Shown: positions 7,025-13,912, counted from the first letter of the stretch. The stretch is 17,605 bases of DNA from Negativicutes bacterium (GCA_031292035.1 JARLHX010000327.1:1-17605), one strand, 5' to 3'. Notes: generated from the sequence alone by a model not told the origin. A program made the numbers and translations.

Positions 7025-7762
7025 TTATATCACAGTGCCGCCGTCGACAACGATCGTTTGACCGGTCATCATCGCCGAACCGAGCAGCAGCGGAACAGCG
7101 ATCTCAGCCACATCCTCGGGACCGCAAACCCGACCAAGGGGTGTGTCCTTGCCCAGGGAACGCACATGTTCCTCTTTTCCGGCAACCCAGCGGGTCATGA
7201 CAATCCCTGGAGCCACACTGTTGACCCGGACTTCGGGCGCCAGCACCCGGGCCAGCGACCTGGTGACACTGATGGCCGCCGCTTTTGAGGCGGCATAGGC
7301 GATCGAGCTGCCTTTACCGGTGATGCCGGCAATGGATGTGATATTGACAATGGCGCCATGGCTTTTTTTCAGGTGGACACTGGCCGCCCGGCTGACAAAA
7401 AACACACCCTTGACGTTAACCCCCATAGCCCTGTCCCAAAACTCTTCCGTCAACCCTTCCAGGTCAGCCAGGTCGACGAAATCGGTCGTTCCGGCGCAGT
7501 TGACCAGATAATCCAGCCGCCCGAAATGTTGAACGGTGTTTTCCACCATGGTCCGTACTTCGGCATCATTGGCCACATTGGCCTGCTGCAGCAGACAGGA
7601 TACCCCTGCGGCCCGCACGTCTGCCGCTGTCGCCTCGGCGTCCTTCGCTGAGCGGGAATAGTTGACAACCACATCTACGCCTTTGGCTGCGAGGCCTAAG
7701 GCTATCGCTCGGCCGATCCCGGTTCCCGCGCCGGTGATCAGCGCTACTTTTCTGTCTTCCAT
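7025..7762 (-). CDS. Short-chain dehydrogenase/reductase, FabG-like
   Basis: A 245-residue classical SDR using NAD(P)H. The cofactor loop TGAGTGIG is at 10-17 and NCAG (usually NNAG) at 88-91. The catalytic tetrad is N116, S143, Y156 and K160 (YAASK). The tail GQTIVVDGGTVI is typical of tetrameric 3-oxoacyl-ACP reductase-like enzymes. It closely resembles FabG, but no other fatty-acid gene is nearby, and many such enzymes act on sugars, alcohols or other ketones. The substrate is therefore open. GGAGGG lies 7 bases before the ATG. It has its own terminator downstream and a 143-base gap after the TsaA-like gene upstream, so it may be a single-gene unit. Confidence 0.88.
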   Translation of the reverse strand: MEDRKVALITGAGTGIGRAIALGLAAKGVDVVVNYSRSAKDAEATAADVRAAGVSCLLQQANVANDAEVRTMVENTVQHFGRLDYLVNCAGTTDFVDLADLEGLTEEFWDRAMGVNVKGVFFVSRAASVHLKKSHGAIVNITSIAGITGKGSSIAYAASKAAAISVTRSLARVLAPEVRVNSVAPGIVMTRWVAGKEEHVRSLGKDTPLGRVCGPEDVAEIAVPLLLGSAMMTGQTIVVDGGTVI

Positions 7763-7905
7763 ATTGATCCCTCCACTTTTTCTGTTCCATCAACCCTATT
7801 GATTCCATTTCCGCTCTTAATGGTAAAATCCTGCAACCTTTAGGCATTTAGAAGGTAAATAAGCGCCATTTACACTATAGCTGGTAATGGTCGTTGCCTT
7901 AGTTG

Positions 7906-8361
7906 CTAAAAATAGTCTTTCATCAACCGGCCGACCCATTCGGGGACCTGGGTGGTCGCACGGCAGTCATAGGCCGGGTAGTACGGCTTAATATCAAGCA
8001 CCGGTGTCCCATCAATGGCGTCCAGTCCTCGCACTGTAAGAATATTCCCCTCCACAGCCAGCAGTTTGACTGCAGTCACCCCAATCGGATTGGGCCGATG
8101 TTTGGCCCGCTGAGCAAAAATACCTACCAGCGGCATGTCGTCCCTCCCCTGGGGCCGGCGCACCAGATCGCTATCGGCGGCAAAGGTCGAGCGGTGCAGC
8201 CAAAATATCACCAGAAGATCGGAAAACTCCTCCAGCCCCTTGAGACCTGATGCCAATTCCCCTTTGATATGTATTTGGGAAATCACTCCGCCCCAGTCGG
8301 CATCCACGCCCTCGGTTACTGGCGATTTGACTGTACCGATAGCTTCAATCTCGATGGTCAA
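7906..8361 (-). CDS. TsaA/TrmO-like SAM-dependent methyltransferase domain protein
   Basis: A protein of about 151 residues of the TsaA-like (YaeB/TrmO, COG1720-type) family. Signatures are IGTVKSP near the N-terminus, FAQRAKHRPNPIGVT at about 82-96, LDAIDGTPVLDIKPYYPAYD at 113-132 and a final EWV segment. E. coli TrmO methylates the N6 of t6A37 in tRNA-Thr and is about 235 residues. This protein has only the beta-barrel domain and lacks the C-terminal domain, so the tRNA substrate is uncertain. There is no ATG near the start. I place it at TTG (8361), which gives MTIEIEAIG as in homologues, but AGGAGGTG at 8369-8362 is only two bases away. A TTG at 8388 or the ATC at 8355-8353 are alternatives. 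It follows rarA closely, in the same operon. Confidence 0.83.
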   Translation of the reverse strand: MTIEIEAIGTVKSPVTEGVDADWGGVISQIHIKGELASGLKGLEEFSDLLVIFWLHRSTFAADSDLVRRPQGRDDMPLVGIFAQRAKHRPNPIGVTAVKLLAVEGNILTVRGLDAIDGTPVLDIKPYYPAYDCRATTQVPEWVGRLMKDYF

Positions 8362-8409
8362 CACCTCCTGGCGGCAGCGACCCGACAAGGGCCCAGCCGG
8401 ATTATCCGC

Positions 8410-9723
8410 TTATTTCTTATAGATAGTCTTTAGCCGTTCGGCAATTTTAGCCTCAAAACCACGGTCACTGGGCTGGTAATATCGGGCTTTTTGCAGTTCG
8501 TCAGGCAGGTACTGCTGGGGAGTGTAGCCACCCAGATGATCGTGGGGATATTTATAGCCCTTACCGTGGCCCCATTCCTTGGCTCCTTTATAGTGGGAGT
8601 CTCTAAGATGTGCAGGAACCTGGCCGATATTTCTGCCGCGGATGTCAGCCATCGCCGCATCAATGCCCATATAGGCGGCGTTGCTCTTGGGTGCGGTGGC
8701 GATATACACCACCGCCTGAGCCAAGGGTATCCGGGCCTCAGGCAAACCGACGAATTGCACCGCATCAGCAGCAGAAGTGGCGATAACCAGGGCAAAGGGG
8801 TCGGCGTTGCCCACATCCTCGGCCGCACAGATCACCATCCGGCGGGCGATAAATTTGACATCCTCGCCGGCGACCAGCATCCGCGCCAGATAGTGCAGCG
8901 CCGCATCAGGGTCTGAGCCCCGCATGCTTTTGATAAAGGCGGAAATAACGTCATAATGGTTGTCGCCTTGTTTGTCATAGGCTAGCAGCCTGCTGCCGGC
9001 AATGGCTTCGATGCTGTCGCCGGTGATCTCGCGAGAACCAGTGCCATCTAGCATCGACCCCGCCTGCTCCAGTAAGTTGAGCGCTACCCGGGCGTCGCCG
9101 TTGGCGATGTCGGCGATCAGGTTAAGGACTGCCGGGTCACAAATTAAAGCCAGTTTACCAAGACCGCGTTCGCCATCGTTAAGAGCGCTTGAGAGCACCG
9201 CAATCACCGCGTCACTGTCCAAAGGCAGCAGCCGGAATACCCGGACCCTCGACAATAGCGGCGTGTTGACTTCAAAGTACGGGTTTTCAGTGGTGGCGCC
9301 GATCAAAACAACGGTGCCGTTTTCCACAAAGGGCAGCAGTACATCCTGTTGCGATTTCGAAAAACGGTGAATCTCATCGATAAAGAGAATGGTCCGCCGC
9401 CGCTCGCTGCGCAGGCGTTTCTGGGCAGCATCGATAATTTTACGGATGTCGGCGACTCCGGCTGATACAGCGTTAAGCTGCTCGAACTGGGAGTCGGTCT
9501 CGCGGGCGATGATGTGAGCCAGCGTCGTCTTACCTGTACCCGGAGGGCCGAAAAGAATGAGCGACGGTACTGTGTCAGCGTCGATCATTCGCCGCAGAAA
9601 TTTGCCGGTGCCGACCACGTCAGCCTGTCCGACAAACTCATCCAGGTTCACCGGCCGCATACGCACCGCCAGGGGAAGGGGCGGTTTAGGGCCTAAGATC
9701 CGGTCGTCGTCAAATAAATCCAT
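8410..9723 (-). CDS. rarA: Replication-associated AAA+ ATPase RarA (MgsA)
   Basis: A 437-residue AAA+ clamp-loader-like ATPase that acts at stalled replication forks and single-stranded DNA, with links to SSB and RecA. Walker A GPPGTGKT is at 59-66, Walker B LFIDE with HRF at 113-121, sensor 1 GATTENP at 142-148 and the Arg finger at R159 (LSRVRVF). The C-terminal tetramerisation part includes KSMRGSDPDAALHYLARML and GYKYPHDHLGGYTPQQYLPDEL, typical of the family. I start at the ATG at 9721-9723 (MDLFDDD), with AAAGGAG about 8 bases upstream. The frame is open ten codons further, but without a ribosome-binding site. It begins 33 bases after ltaE. Its place beside 6S RNA matches Bacillus. Confidence 0.95.
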   Translation of the reverse strand: MDLFDDDRILGPKPPLPLAVRMRPVNLDEFVGQADVVGTGKFLRRMIDADTVPSLILFGPPGTGKTTLAHIIARETDSQFEQLNAVSAGVADIRKIIDAAQKRLRSERRRTILFIDEIHRFSKSQQDVLLPFVENGTVVLIGATTENPYFEVNTPLLSRVRVFRLLPLDSDAVIAVLSSALNDGERGLGKLALICDPAVLNLIADIANGDARVALNLLEQAGSMLDGTGSREITGDSIEAIAGSRLLAYDKQGDNHYDVISAFIKSMRGSDPDAALHYLARMLVAGEDVKFIARRMVICAAEDVGNADPFALVIATSAADAVQFVGLPEARIPLAQAVVYIATAPKSNAAYMGIDAAMADIRGRNIGQVPAHLRDSHYKGAKEWGHGKGYKYPHDHLGGYTPQQYLPDELQKARYYQPSDRGFEAKIAERLKTIYKK

Positions 9724-9756
9724 CCTGATGGCTCCTTTCCGGGCTGACGGCAAAAA

Positions 9757-10794
9757 TTAACCGCAGGCCGGGCGCAATTTGGCCAAAACGGCCAAGGTAT
9801 AGTCCACATCGGCACGATCGATATTGCAATGGGTCACCATGCGCACCCGCCGTTCGCCGAAGGCGTTGGCTTTGACGCCATTATCTTTAAGCGCCGCCAC
9901 AAATTGCGGCGGATCGATTTTCTCACCGGGGAGGCTGAAAATGACGATATTGGTCTGAACGGTAGCAATATCGATATCATAACCAAGATTGGCGATTCCG
10001 TCAGCCAGTATTTTGGCGTTTTGATGGTCCTCGGCCAATCGCTCGACCATCGACTCCAAACCGACAATGCCGGCTGCGGCGATGACACCGGCCTGGCGCA
10101 TGCCCCCACCCAGCATCTTGCGATAGCGGCGGGCCTCGGTGATAAAGGAGCGGCTGCCGACCAGCAGCGAGCCGACCGGGGCAGCCAGTCCCTTCGAGAG
10201 ACAAAACTGAACCGAATCGACATGCCGGGCTATTTCCTCCGCCCGAACCCCCAGGGCAACGGCGGCGTTAAAAATCCTCGCGCCGTCCATATGTACCGGA
10301 ATGCTGTGCTTTGCGGCAAGCGACTTGATTCCCGCCAGACCAACCAGTGAATAATAGGTGCCGCCAGCCCGGTTGTGGGTATTTTCGACACAAATCAGCG
10401 AGGTCGTCGGGGCGTGAACATCGACAGGCCGAATCGCCGAGTGGATGGCAGCCGCGGATAAGATTCCCTTATCGCCAGCCACCGGCCGCACTTGAACCCC
10501 GGACAGGCAGGCCAGTCCGGCTACTTCGTAGTAATAAATATGGGCCTCAGCTTCGCAGATGATCTCGTCACCCTTAGAAGTGTGGACCATGGCTGCAATC
10601 TGGTTGCCCATGGTGCCGCTGGTGACATAGAGGCCGGCTTCCTTGCCCATGATGGCTGCGCCCTTTTCTTCCAGGGCGTTGATGGTTGGATCCTCACCAT
10701 AAACATCGTCGCCCACCTCGGCCTGGAACATGGCTTGCCGCATGGCCGCCGTCGGTGTGGTCACTGTATCGCTACGCAAATCAACTGTTCGCAC
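9757..10794 (-). CDS. ltaE: Low-specificity L-threonine aldolase
   Basis: A 345-residue fold-type I PLP enzyme that cleaves L-threonine or L-allo-threonine to glycine and acetaldehyde. Signatures are VDLRSDTVTTPT at the start, GDDVYGEDPTINALE at 28-42, H85 in EAEAHIYYYE (stacks on PLP in the family), HMDGAR near 168-173, and the PLP lysine K201 in FCLSKGLAAPVGS. The start is GTG (10794-10792), with AGGAGT 6 bases upstream. It is first in an ltaE-rarA-TsaA-like operon, with a promoter at 10818-10846 over a perfect palindrome. A beta-eliminating lyase on related substrates is a less likely alternative. Confidence 0.92.
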   Translation of the reverse strand: MRTVDLRSDTVTTPTAAMRQAMFQAEVGDDVYGEDPTINALEEKGAAIMGKEAGLYVTSGTMGNQIAAMVHTSKGDEIICEAEAHIYYYEVAGLACLSGVQVRPVAGDKGILSAAAIHSAIRPVDVHAPTTSLICVENTHNRAGGTYYSLVGLAGIKSLAAKHSIPVHMDGARIFNAAVALGVRAEEIARHVDSVQFCLSKGLAAPVGSLLVGSRSFITEARRYRKMLGGGMRQAGVIAAAGIVGLESMVERLAEDHQNAKILADGIANLGYDIDIATVQTNIVIFSLPGEKIDPPQFVAALKDNGVKANAFGERRVRMVTHCNIDRADVDYTLAVLAKLRPACG

Positions 10795-10817
10795 AAGATC
10801 ACTCCTAATCCTATTTT

Positions 10818-10846
10818 CGTATATCTATTTCTTGCCAGGCTGGCAA
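10818..10846 (-). promoter_or_regulatory. Candidate sigma-A promoter of the ltaE operon
   Basis: Minus strand: TTGCCA at 10846-10841, a 17-base spacer, then TATACG at 10823-10818. The -35 has one mismatch and the -10 two. The predicted start is near 10811, about 17 bases before the GTG start. The -35 is embedded in a perfect palindrome. Confidence 0.55.
10832..10846. repeat. Perfect 15-bp palindrome over the ltaE -35 box
   Basis: TTGCCAG-G-CTGGCAA (plus strand), a perfect 7-bp inverted repeat around one central base. Its position over the -35 suggests an operator. A short hairpin is possible in read-through RNA, but there is no T-run to make it a terminator. Confidence 0.5.
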
Positions 10847-10908
10847 AATCCCTCTGCCTGCGAGAAAAAAGCCACCTTTATACATGACCGATACGCAGCA
10901 ACTACCCC

Positions 10909-10936
10909 AAAAATAAAAAACCGGCCTTCGCCGGTT
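10909..10936 (-). terminator. Terminator of the 6S RNA gene
   Basis: Minus strand: AACCGGC-GAAG-GCCGGTT, a perfect 7-bp stem with a stable 4-base loop, followed by TTTTATTTTT. It lies just after the 3' end of the 6S RNA fold and before ltaE. Confidence 0.88.
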
Positions 10937-10944
10937 ATTTTAAA

Positions 10945-11136
10945 ATATAAAGCCCCACCATGCCGTTTGCCGAAGTTTTGAGCCTGCCCTCGGCAGGTGG
11001 GTGCCTTCCCAGTCATTTTATGTGTCCCCTAGCGTCTCGAACGGGGGCATACACGCCATCACTAGAGCACAGGCTCCCAAAGTAAAAGTGTTGGTTCAAA
11101 ACTTCGGACTGTTGCGCACACAGCAGGGATTTATGC
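10945..11136 (-). ncRNA. ssrS: 6S RNA
   Basis: About 190 bases that fold as 6S RNA, which mimics an open promoter and binds sigma-A RNA polymerase. The closing stem is a perfect 12-bp match of CCGAAGTTTTGA (11107-11096) with TCAAAACTTCGG (10981-10970); an outer ATAAA/TTTAT pairing lies near 11134 and 10947. A large unpaired bubble follows, holding GGCACCCACCT on its 3' side, a sequence I recognise from Firmicutes 6S RNAs. A small hairpin CCTGCC-GAG-GGCAGG (10997-10983) lies in that 3' strand. An apical stem pairs TGTGCTCTAG (11071-11062) with CTAGGGGACACA (11032-11021), then GCGT/ACGC. The location next to rarA matches the Bacillus 6S gene. The exact ends are estimated; a longer precursor may start near 11160. 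Confidence 0.9.
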
Positions 11137-11166
11137 GGTTATAAACTGTTTGACTTTTCCGTCTAT

Positions 11167-11195
11167 ATCTTAGCAGAGTCAGAGGCGAAATGCAA
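11167..11195 (-). promoter_or_regulatory. Candidate promoter of the 6S RNA gene
   Basis: Minus strand: TTGCAT at 11195-11190, a 17-base spacer, then TAAGAT at 11172-11167. This predicts a start near 11160, about 25 bases before the folded RNA, which would imply 5' trimming. A second TATAAC at 11143-11138 would start directly at the fold, but no acceptable -35 stands 16-18 bases upstream of it. Confidence 0.55.
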
Positions 11196-11245
11196 GGGAA
11201 AACACGACGGAATCTTTTGCCAAATACAGGCCCGGCGGGCTTCGG

Positions 11246-11893
11246 TCAACTATTCTTGTCTCTATTTTCCCCAATATGACTAACGCCGATCATACCAAGA
11301 CCGATAAGATTAATAGCGGTTTCGATCATTTCGTCAAGACCCACCCCAGAACGCTGGAGCAGACCGCTGCGGCTGGATAAAAAGACTCCTTCAGCCACCG
11401 AATGAAGATACAGCGCCAGTTTTCGCGGTTCTACCGACCGCAGTTCACCCCGTTCCACTCCCTGCCGGATGACGTCTTCCATGATCTCTACCAATTCCAG
11501 CGATTTGTGGGAAAGGATTTGCTGCAGATTATCCGGCAGGTCGATACCGGCCAGGGGATCGGTAGCCAGATGCATGATCTCGAAAAGCTGGGGTTCGTGG
11601 TAGTAAAAGCCCTGATAGGCACAGTACATATTCCTGAGCCGGAGGCCGGCGCGCTCTTCACTGGCAGCCGCCTGCCGGAATGCGGTGATCAGGGTGTCGA
11701 ACGCTTCGCCGCAGATGTGGAAAAAAACCTCGGCTTTGTTGGCAAAATGAAAGTACAGTGGCCCGGTGGATACTCCCGCCGCCTGGGCGATGGTTCGCAT
11801 CGCAGTCTTATGATAACCCTGTGACAGGAAAAGCTCGCGGGCCTTAGCTAGTATGGCGGCGCGGGTGTCGGCGTATTCAGCGTGTTGTGGCAT
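11246..11893 (-). CDS. TetR/AcrR-family transcriptional repressor
   Basis: A 215-residue regulator. The N-terminal DNA-binding domain is clear: TRAAILAKARELFLSQGYHKT, then a helix-turn-helix at about residues 29-50 (TAMRTIAQAAGVSTGPLYFHF) and KAEVFF after it. The C-terminal ligand-binding domain is all-helical and diverged, so the ligand cannot be read. The preferred ATG (11891-11893) has AAGGAGG about 4-6 bases upstream. An ATG at 11914, three bases after the flavoprotein stop, would add seven residues and has a weaker site. It is co-transcribed behind the flavoprotein gene and probably represses that operon through the paired palindromes at 13333-13370. After the stop, the small GCCCGCCGGGC repeat has no T-run, so its transcript end is unclear. 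Confidence 0.9.
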   Translation of the reverse strand: MPQHAEYADTRAAILAKARELFLSQGYHKTAMRTIAQAAGVSTGPLYFHFANKAEVFFHICGEAFDTLITAFRQAAASEERAGLRLRNMYCAYQGFYYHEPQLFEIMHLATDPLAGIDLPDNLQQILSHKSLELVEIMEDVIRQGVERGELRSVEPRKLALYLHSVAEGVFLSSRSGLLQRSGVGLDEMIETAINLIGLGMIGVSHIGENRDKNS

Positions 11894-11917
11894 GAAGCCT
11901 CCTTGATCAGTCATAAT

Positions 11918-13294
11918 TTAGGTTCGCCCCAGAAGTTTTTTGAACGGAGCCACCATGTGATCCTGCATCGACTGGCCGTAGACACCCCGGCGGAAGTGCG
12001 GAATCATCAGCATCATGCTGAAAAATAGGTTGCGCAGCCTGGTTTTGTAGTCTGTTTGAGGGAAGTCGTACAGCCCGCTGGCCTGGTAATAGCGGTGGTC
12101 GGCGACAAAGGGAAACCGCATCCGCCCCCACACTTCGTCCCGGAAAAGTTTACGCGCCCCCACGCTGAGGTAGGTCGGCGGCCGCACATAACCGGCGTTG
12201 GCAAACTCGATGCTGCCAACCGCCAGTTCCCTGAGCAAACCGTCGATGATGCTAGGGTCACCTGCCTCATCAGTGACAATTCCGGCCAGATTGGCCTGCT
12301 GCAGCTCGGTATGGGCTTCGAAAATCTGGCGAAGATCAGGCAGTTGGGCAAAGGGACCGCTAACCAGATAGGCCAGTTGCTTGCCGGTAAAGGACGGAAT
12401 ATGAGTTCTAAAAAAACTGCGGTCAAAGAAGGTTTTCCAGCGCGACGAAAGATAACGGTCCTGGATGGTCCCGGATAAAATGAGGATATCAGCTTGTTGC
12501 AGGTGGTTGAAAAAATCAATGAAGCCGTCTTTACCTTTATAGGCGCAGGAGTGGTCATAAGCGCAACGGATGCAGCCCAGACAGCCGCCCTTGATATCGA
12601 TGTCATGCAGATTGAATACCTCTGTCCGGTCGCCATAATAGCCGGCCAGTCGGTCGACCATCCCCTTGATGTTGCTATCTGCCGCCCCTGCGTCGCTGAC
12701 AATCATGACTTTCAGAGGATGCGGCTCAACAGTAAAGATATCCCCATCCGGAGTATATACCCGATCTGACTTTGTCAGCGGCGGATTGACACGGGCCACC
12801 GGCGCATCGCGGCCGACTGCGGTGAAAAAGCTGAGGGCGAAGGCCTTGAGTCGTTCCTGTTCTTTTGTCTCGAACAGGTCGATCATAGCGGCGGAATAAG
12901 AGCCAAGAACCTTCATGCCGAGGTCTTCGGCGATGCCGCGAATGTAGTTATGGGCAATATGATCATAAAAATGGATCGAGGTGGTCAAAATGGCGGCTGG
13001 CTTGCCGCGAAAGACATCTGCCTGCCGTTCGTTGAGCAGTTCAATGAAGCGCTTATATTGGGCCGGGACGAGGAAAACATAGAGCGGAAAAGCCCATAGC
13101 ACTGCATCAGCCCCCTCGACCGCTGCAAGCACTGTGTTGAAAGCCCCCTCCTCCTGTTCTATTGCTCTGATTCGCTGGGCTACTTGATGCACCTCGAATT
13201 GGTGCTCGGGAAACTGCTGGGCCAGATAGGTGACATACTGCATGGTGACGCTGATATCACCCTTGGGACTGCCGCCCAAAACTGCGATTTTCAT
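11918..13294 (-). CDS. Fused two-domain flavodoxin-like protein, second domain of iron-sulfur flavoprotein type
   Basis: A 458-residue cytosolic protein that reads as two flavodoxin-fold (NADPH-dependent FMN reductase-like) units in one chain. Domain 1 (about 1-165) begins MKIAVLGGSPKGDISVTMQY, where GGSPKG is the FMN phosphate loop, followed by WAFPLYVFLVPAQYKRFIELL. Domain 2 (about 194-360) begins LKVMIVSDAGAADSNIKGMV and carries a compact cysteine motif C238-X2-C241-X2-C244-X5-C250, like the [4Fe-4S] motif of iron-sulfur flavoproteins. A tail of about 95 residues follows, with aromatic and basic residues near its end. Single-domain proteins are the family norm. I start at 13294, with GGAGGG 8 bases upstream; the frame is open seven codons further. 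It forms an operon with the TetR gene. An electron-transfer or quinone/nitro-reductase role is likely, substrate unknown. Confidence 0.83.
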   Translation of the reverse strand: MKIAVLGGSPKGDISVTMQYVTYLAQQFPEHQFEVHQVAQRIRAIEQEEGAFNTVLAAVEGADAVLWAFPLYVFLVPAQYKRFIELLNERQADVFRGKPAAILTTSIHFYDHIAHNYIRGIAEDLGMKVLGSYSAAMIDLFETKEQERLKAFALSFFTAVGRDAPVARVNPPLTKSDRVYTPDGDIFTVEPHPLKVMIVSDAGAADSNIKGMVDRLAGYYGDRTEVFNLHDIDIKGGCLGCIRCAYDHSCAYKGKDGFIDFFNHLQQADILILSGTIQDRYLSSRWKTFFDRSFFRTHIPSFTGKQLAYLVSGPFAQLPDLRQIFEAHTELQQANLAGIVTDEAGDPSIIDGLLRELAVGSIEFANAGYVRPPTYLSVGARKLFRDEVWGRMRFPFVADHRYYQASGLYDFPQTDYKTRLRNLFFSMMLMIPHFRRGVYGQSMQDHMVAPFKKLLGRT

Positions 13295-13332
13295 AGTATA
13301 ACCCTCCACTTTCAATTGGTATCAGCCGAGGT

Positions 13333-13370
13333 CTATAACGTCGTTATAGTTATAATATAACAATGTTATA
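13333..13370. promoter_or_regulatory. Paired TetR-type operators
   Basis: Two near-identical palindromes, both fitting TATAAC-N3-GTTATA. Site 1 (13356-13370) is TATAACA-T-TGTTATA and site 2 (13333-13349) is CTATAACG-A-CGTTATAG, each perfect around one central base. Their centres are 22 bp apart, about two helical turns. Site 1 overlaps the spacer and -10 of the promoter; site 2 covers the expected transcription start. The TetR gene at the end of this operon is the obvious ligand. Confidence 0.78.
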
Positions 13371-13382
13371 CTTGAAATGCAA
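13354..13382 (-). promoter_or_regulatory. Sigma-A promoter of the flavoprotein-TetR operon
   Basis: Minus strand: TTGCAT at 13382-13377, a 17-base spacer, then TATATT at 13359-13354. The predicted start is near 13347, inside operator site 2, leaving a leader of about 53 bases before the ATG at 13294. Confidence 0.72.
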
Positions 13383-13411
13383 GGAGTTATCGATTAAATT
13401 TTGCCAAAATT

Positions 13412-13444
13412 ATAGACCCTGGGGCCATGGCCTCTCGGGTCTAT
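13412..13444 (-). terminator. Probable terminator after the DUF3795 gene
   Basis: Outer stem ATAGACCC/GGGTCTAT (perfect 8 bp) with an inner GGCCATGGCC palindrome, followed on the minus strand by AATTTTGG. It lies 4 bases after the DUF3795 stop codon and before the flavoprotein promoter. The T-run is short, so termination may be partial. Confidence 0.55.
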
Positions 13445-13448
13445 GCCG

Positions 13449-13772
13449 TCATTTCGGCAGCCGAATATTTTCGTTTTGGAACTTTTCGTAGCCGACCGCG
13501 CGGATTCGGATCAGGTTGCCGACTCGATCCGACCGGAATACCAGTCGGAAAATTTTAGCGATAAAATTATTGAGAATGCGGCACTCTTTGAGGTCACTCA
13601 ACTCCTGGCAATCGGCGCAAGTGGCGTATTGTTTTTCTTCTGTGCATTTTTTAATCTGGCAACGGGAATGCATCGGTTTGCCGCCGTGACAACCACGGCA
13701 TTTGCCCTTGACATAGGCCCCGCAGTTCGAGCAGACCAGACCGCAGTTGGCGATAATAACCGTATCTGGCAT
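13449..13772 (-). CDS. Cysteine-rich DUF3795-type protein
   Basis: A 107-residue protein with ten cysteines (C10, 14, 17, 25, 28, 38, 43, 52, 55, 64), all in the first two thirds. The opening CGLVCSNCGAYVKGKCRGC and the following CxxxxC and CADC pairs match the pattern I associate with DUF3795, a family of unknown function thought to bind metal, probably zinc or an Fe-S cluster. The last 40 residues have no cysteine and are basic. GGAGGG lies 8 bases before the ATG. It sits between the aspS terminator and the hairpin at 13412-13444, so it is probably its own unit. A possible promoter, TTGTTA-N17-TAAATA, lies around 13830-13860 but is weak in the -10. Confidence 0.75.
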   Translation of the reverse strand: MPDTVIIANCGLVCSNCGAYVKGKCRGCHGGKPMHSRCQIKKCTEEKQYATCADCQELSDLKECRILNNFIAKIFRLVFRSDRVGNLIRIRAVGYEKFQNENIRLPK

Positions 13773-13857
13773 ACTATCGTCCCTCCTCTCTCACTCCGGT
13801 AACAATTCGCCATCAAGGCCACTTTACCTTCCATATTTACCCACAGGCCTCCGCTTT

Positions 13858-13896
13858 AACAATAAATAAGGAAACCGGTATCTTACCGGTTTCCTT
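13858..13896 (-). terminator. Terminator of the hemZ-hisS-aspS operon
   Basis: A perfect 13-bp stem, AAGGAAACCGGTA and its complement, with a 3-base loop (13868-13896), followed on the minus strand by ATTTATTGTT. It begins 17 bases after the aspS stop. Confidence 0.88.
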
Positions 13897-13912
13897 ATGG
13901 AATCTTGGTGGT

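Noticed and set aside
9829..10350. A 173-codon plus-strand open frame
   Set aside because: It mirrors the ltaE coding sequence, which has intact catalytic residues; no promoter or ribosome-binding site is seen.
10825..11016. A 63-codon minus-strand open frame between ltaE and the TetR gene
   Set aside because: It overlaps the 3' part of the 6S RNA and its terminator; the RNA fold explains the sequence better than a peptide.
11200..11245. GCCCGCCGGGC repeat after the TetR gene as a terminator
   Set aside because: The stem is only about 4 bp with a minimal loop and no T-run follows, so it was not listed.
12013..12702. A 229-codon minus-strand open frame in another phase
   Set aside because: It lies inside the flavoprotein gene in a different frame; the main frame carries the flavodoxin and cysteine motifs.
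13443..13802. A 119-codon plus-strand open frame
   Set aside because: It is the complement of the DUF3795-type gene, whose ordered cysteines and GGAGGG site are convincing.
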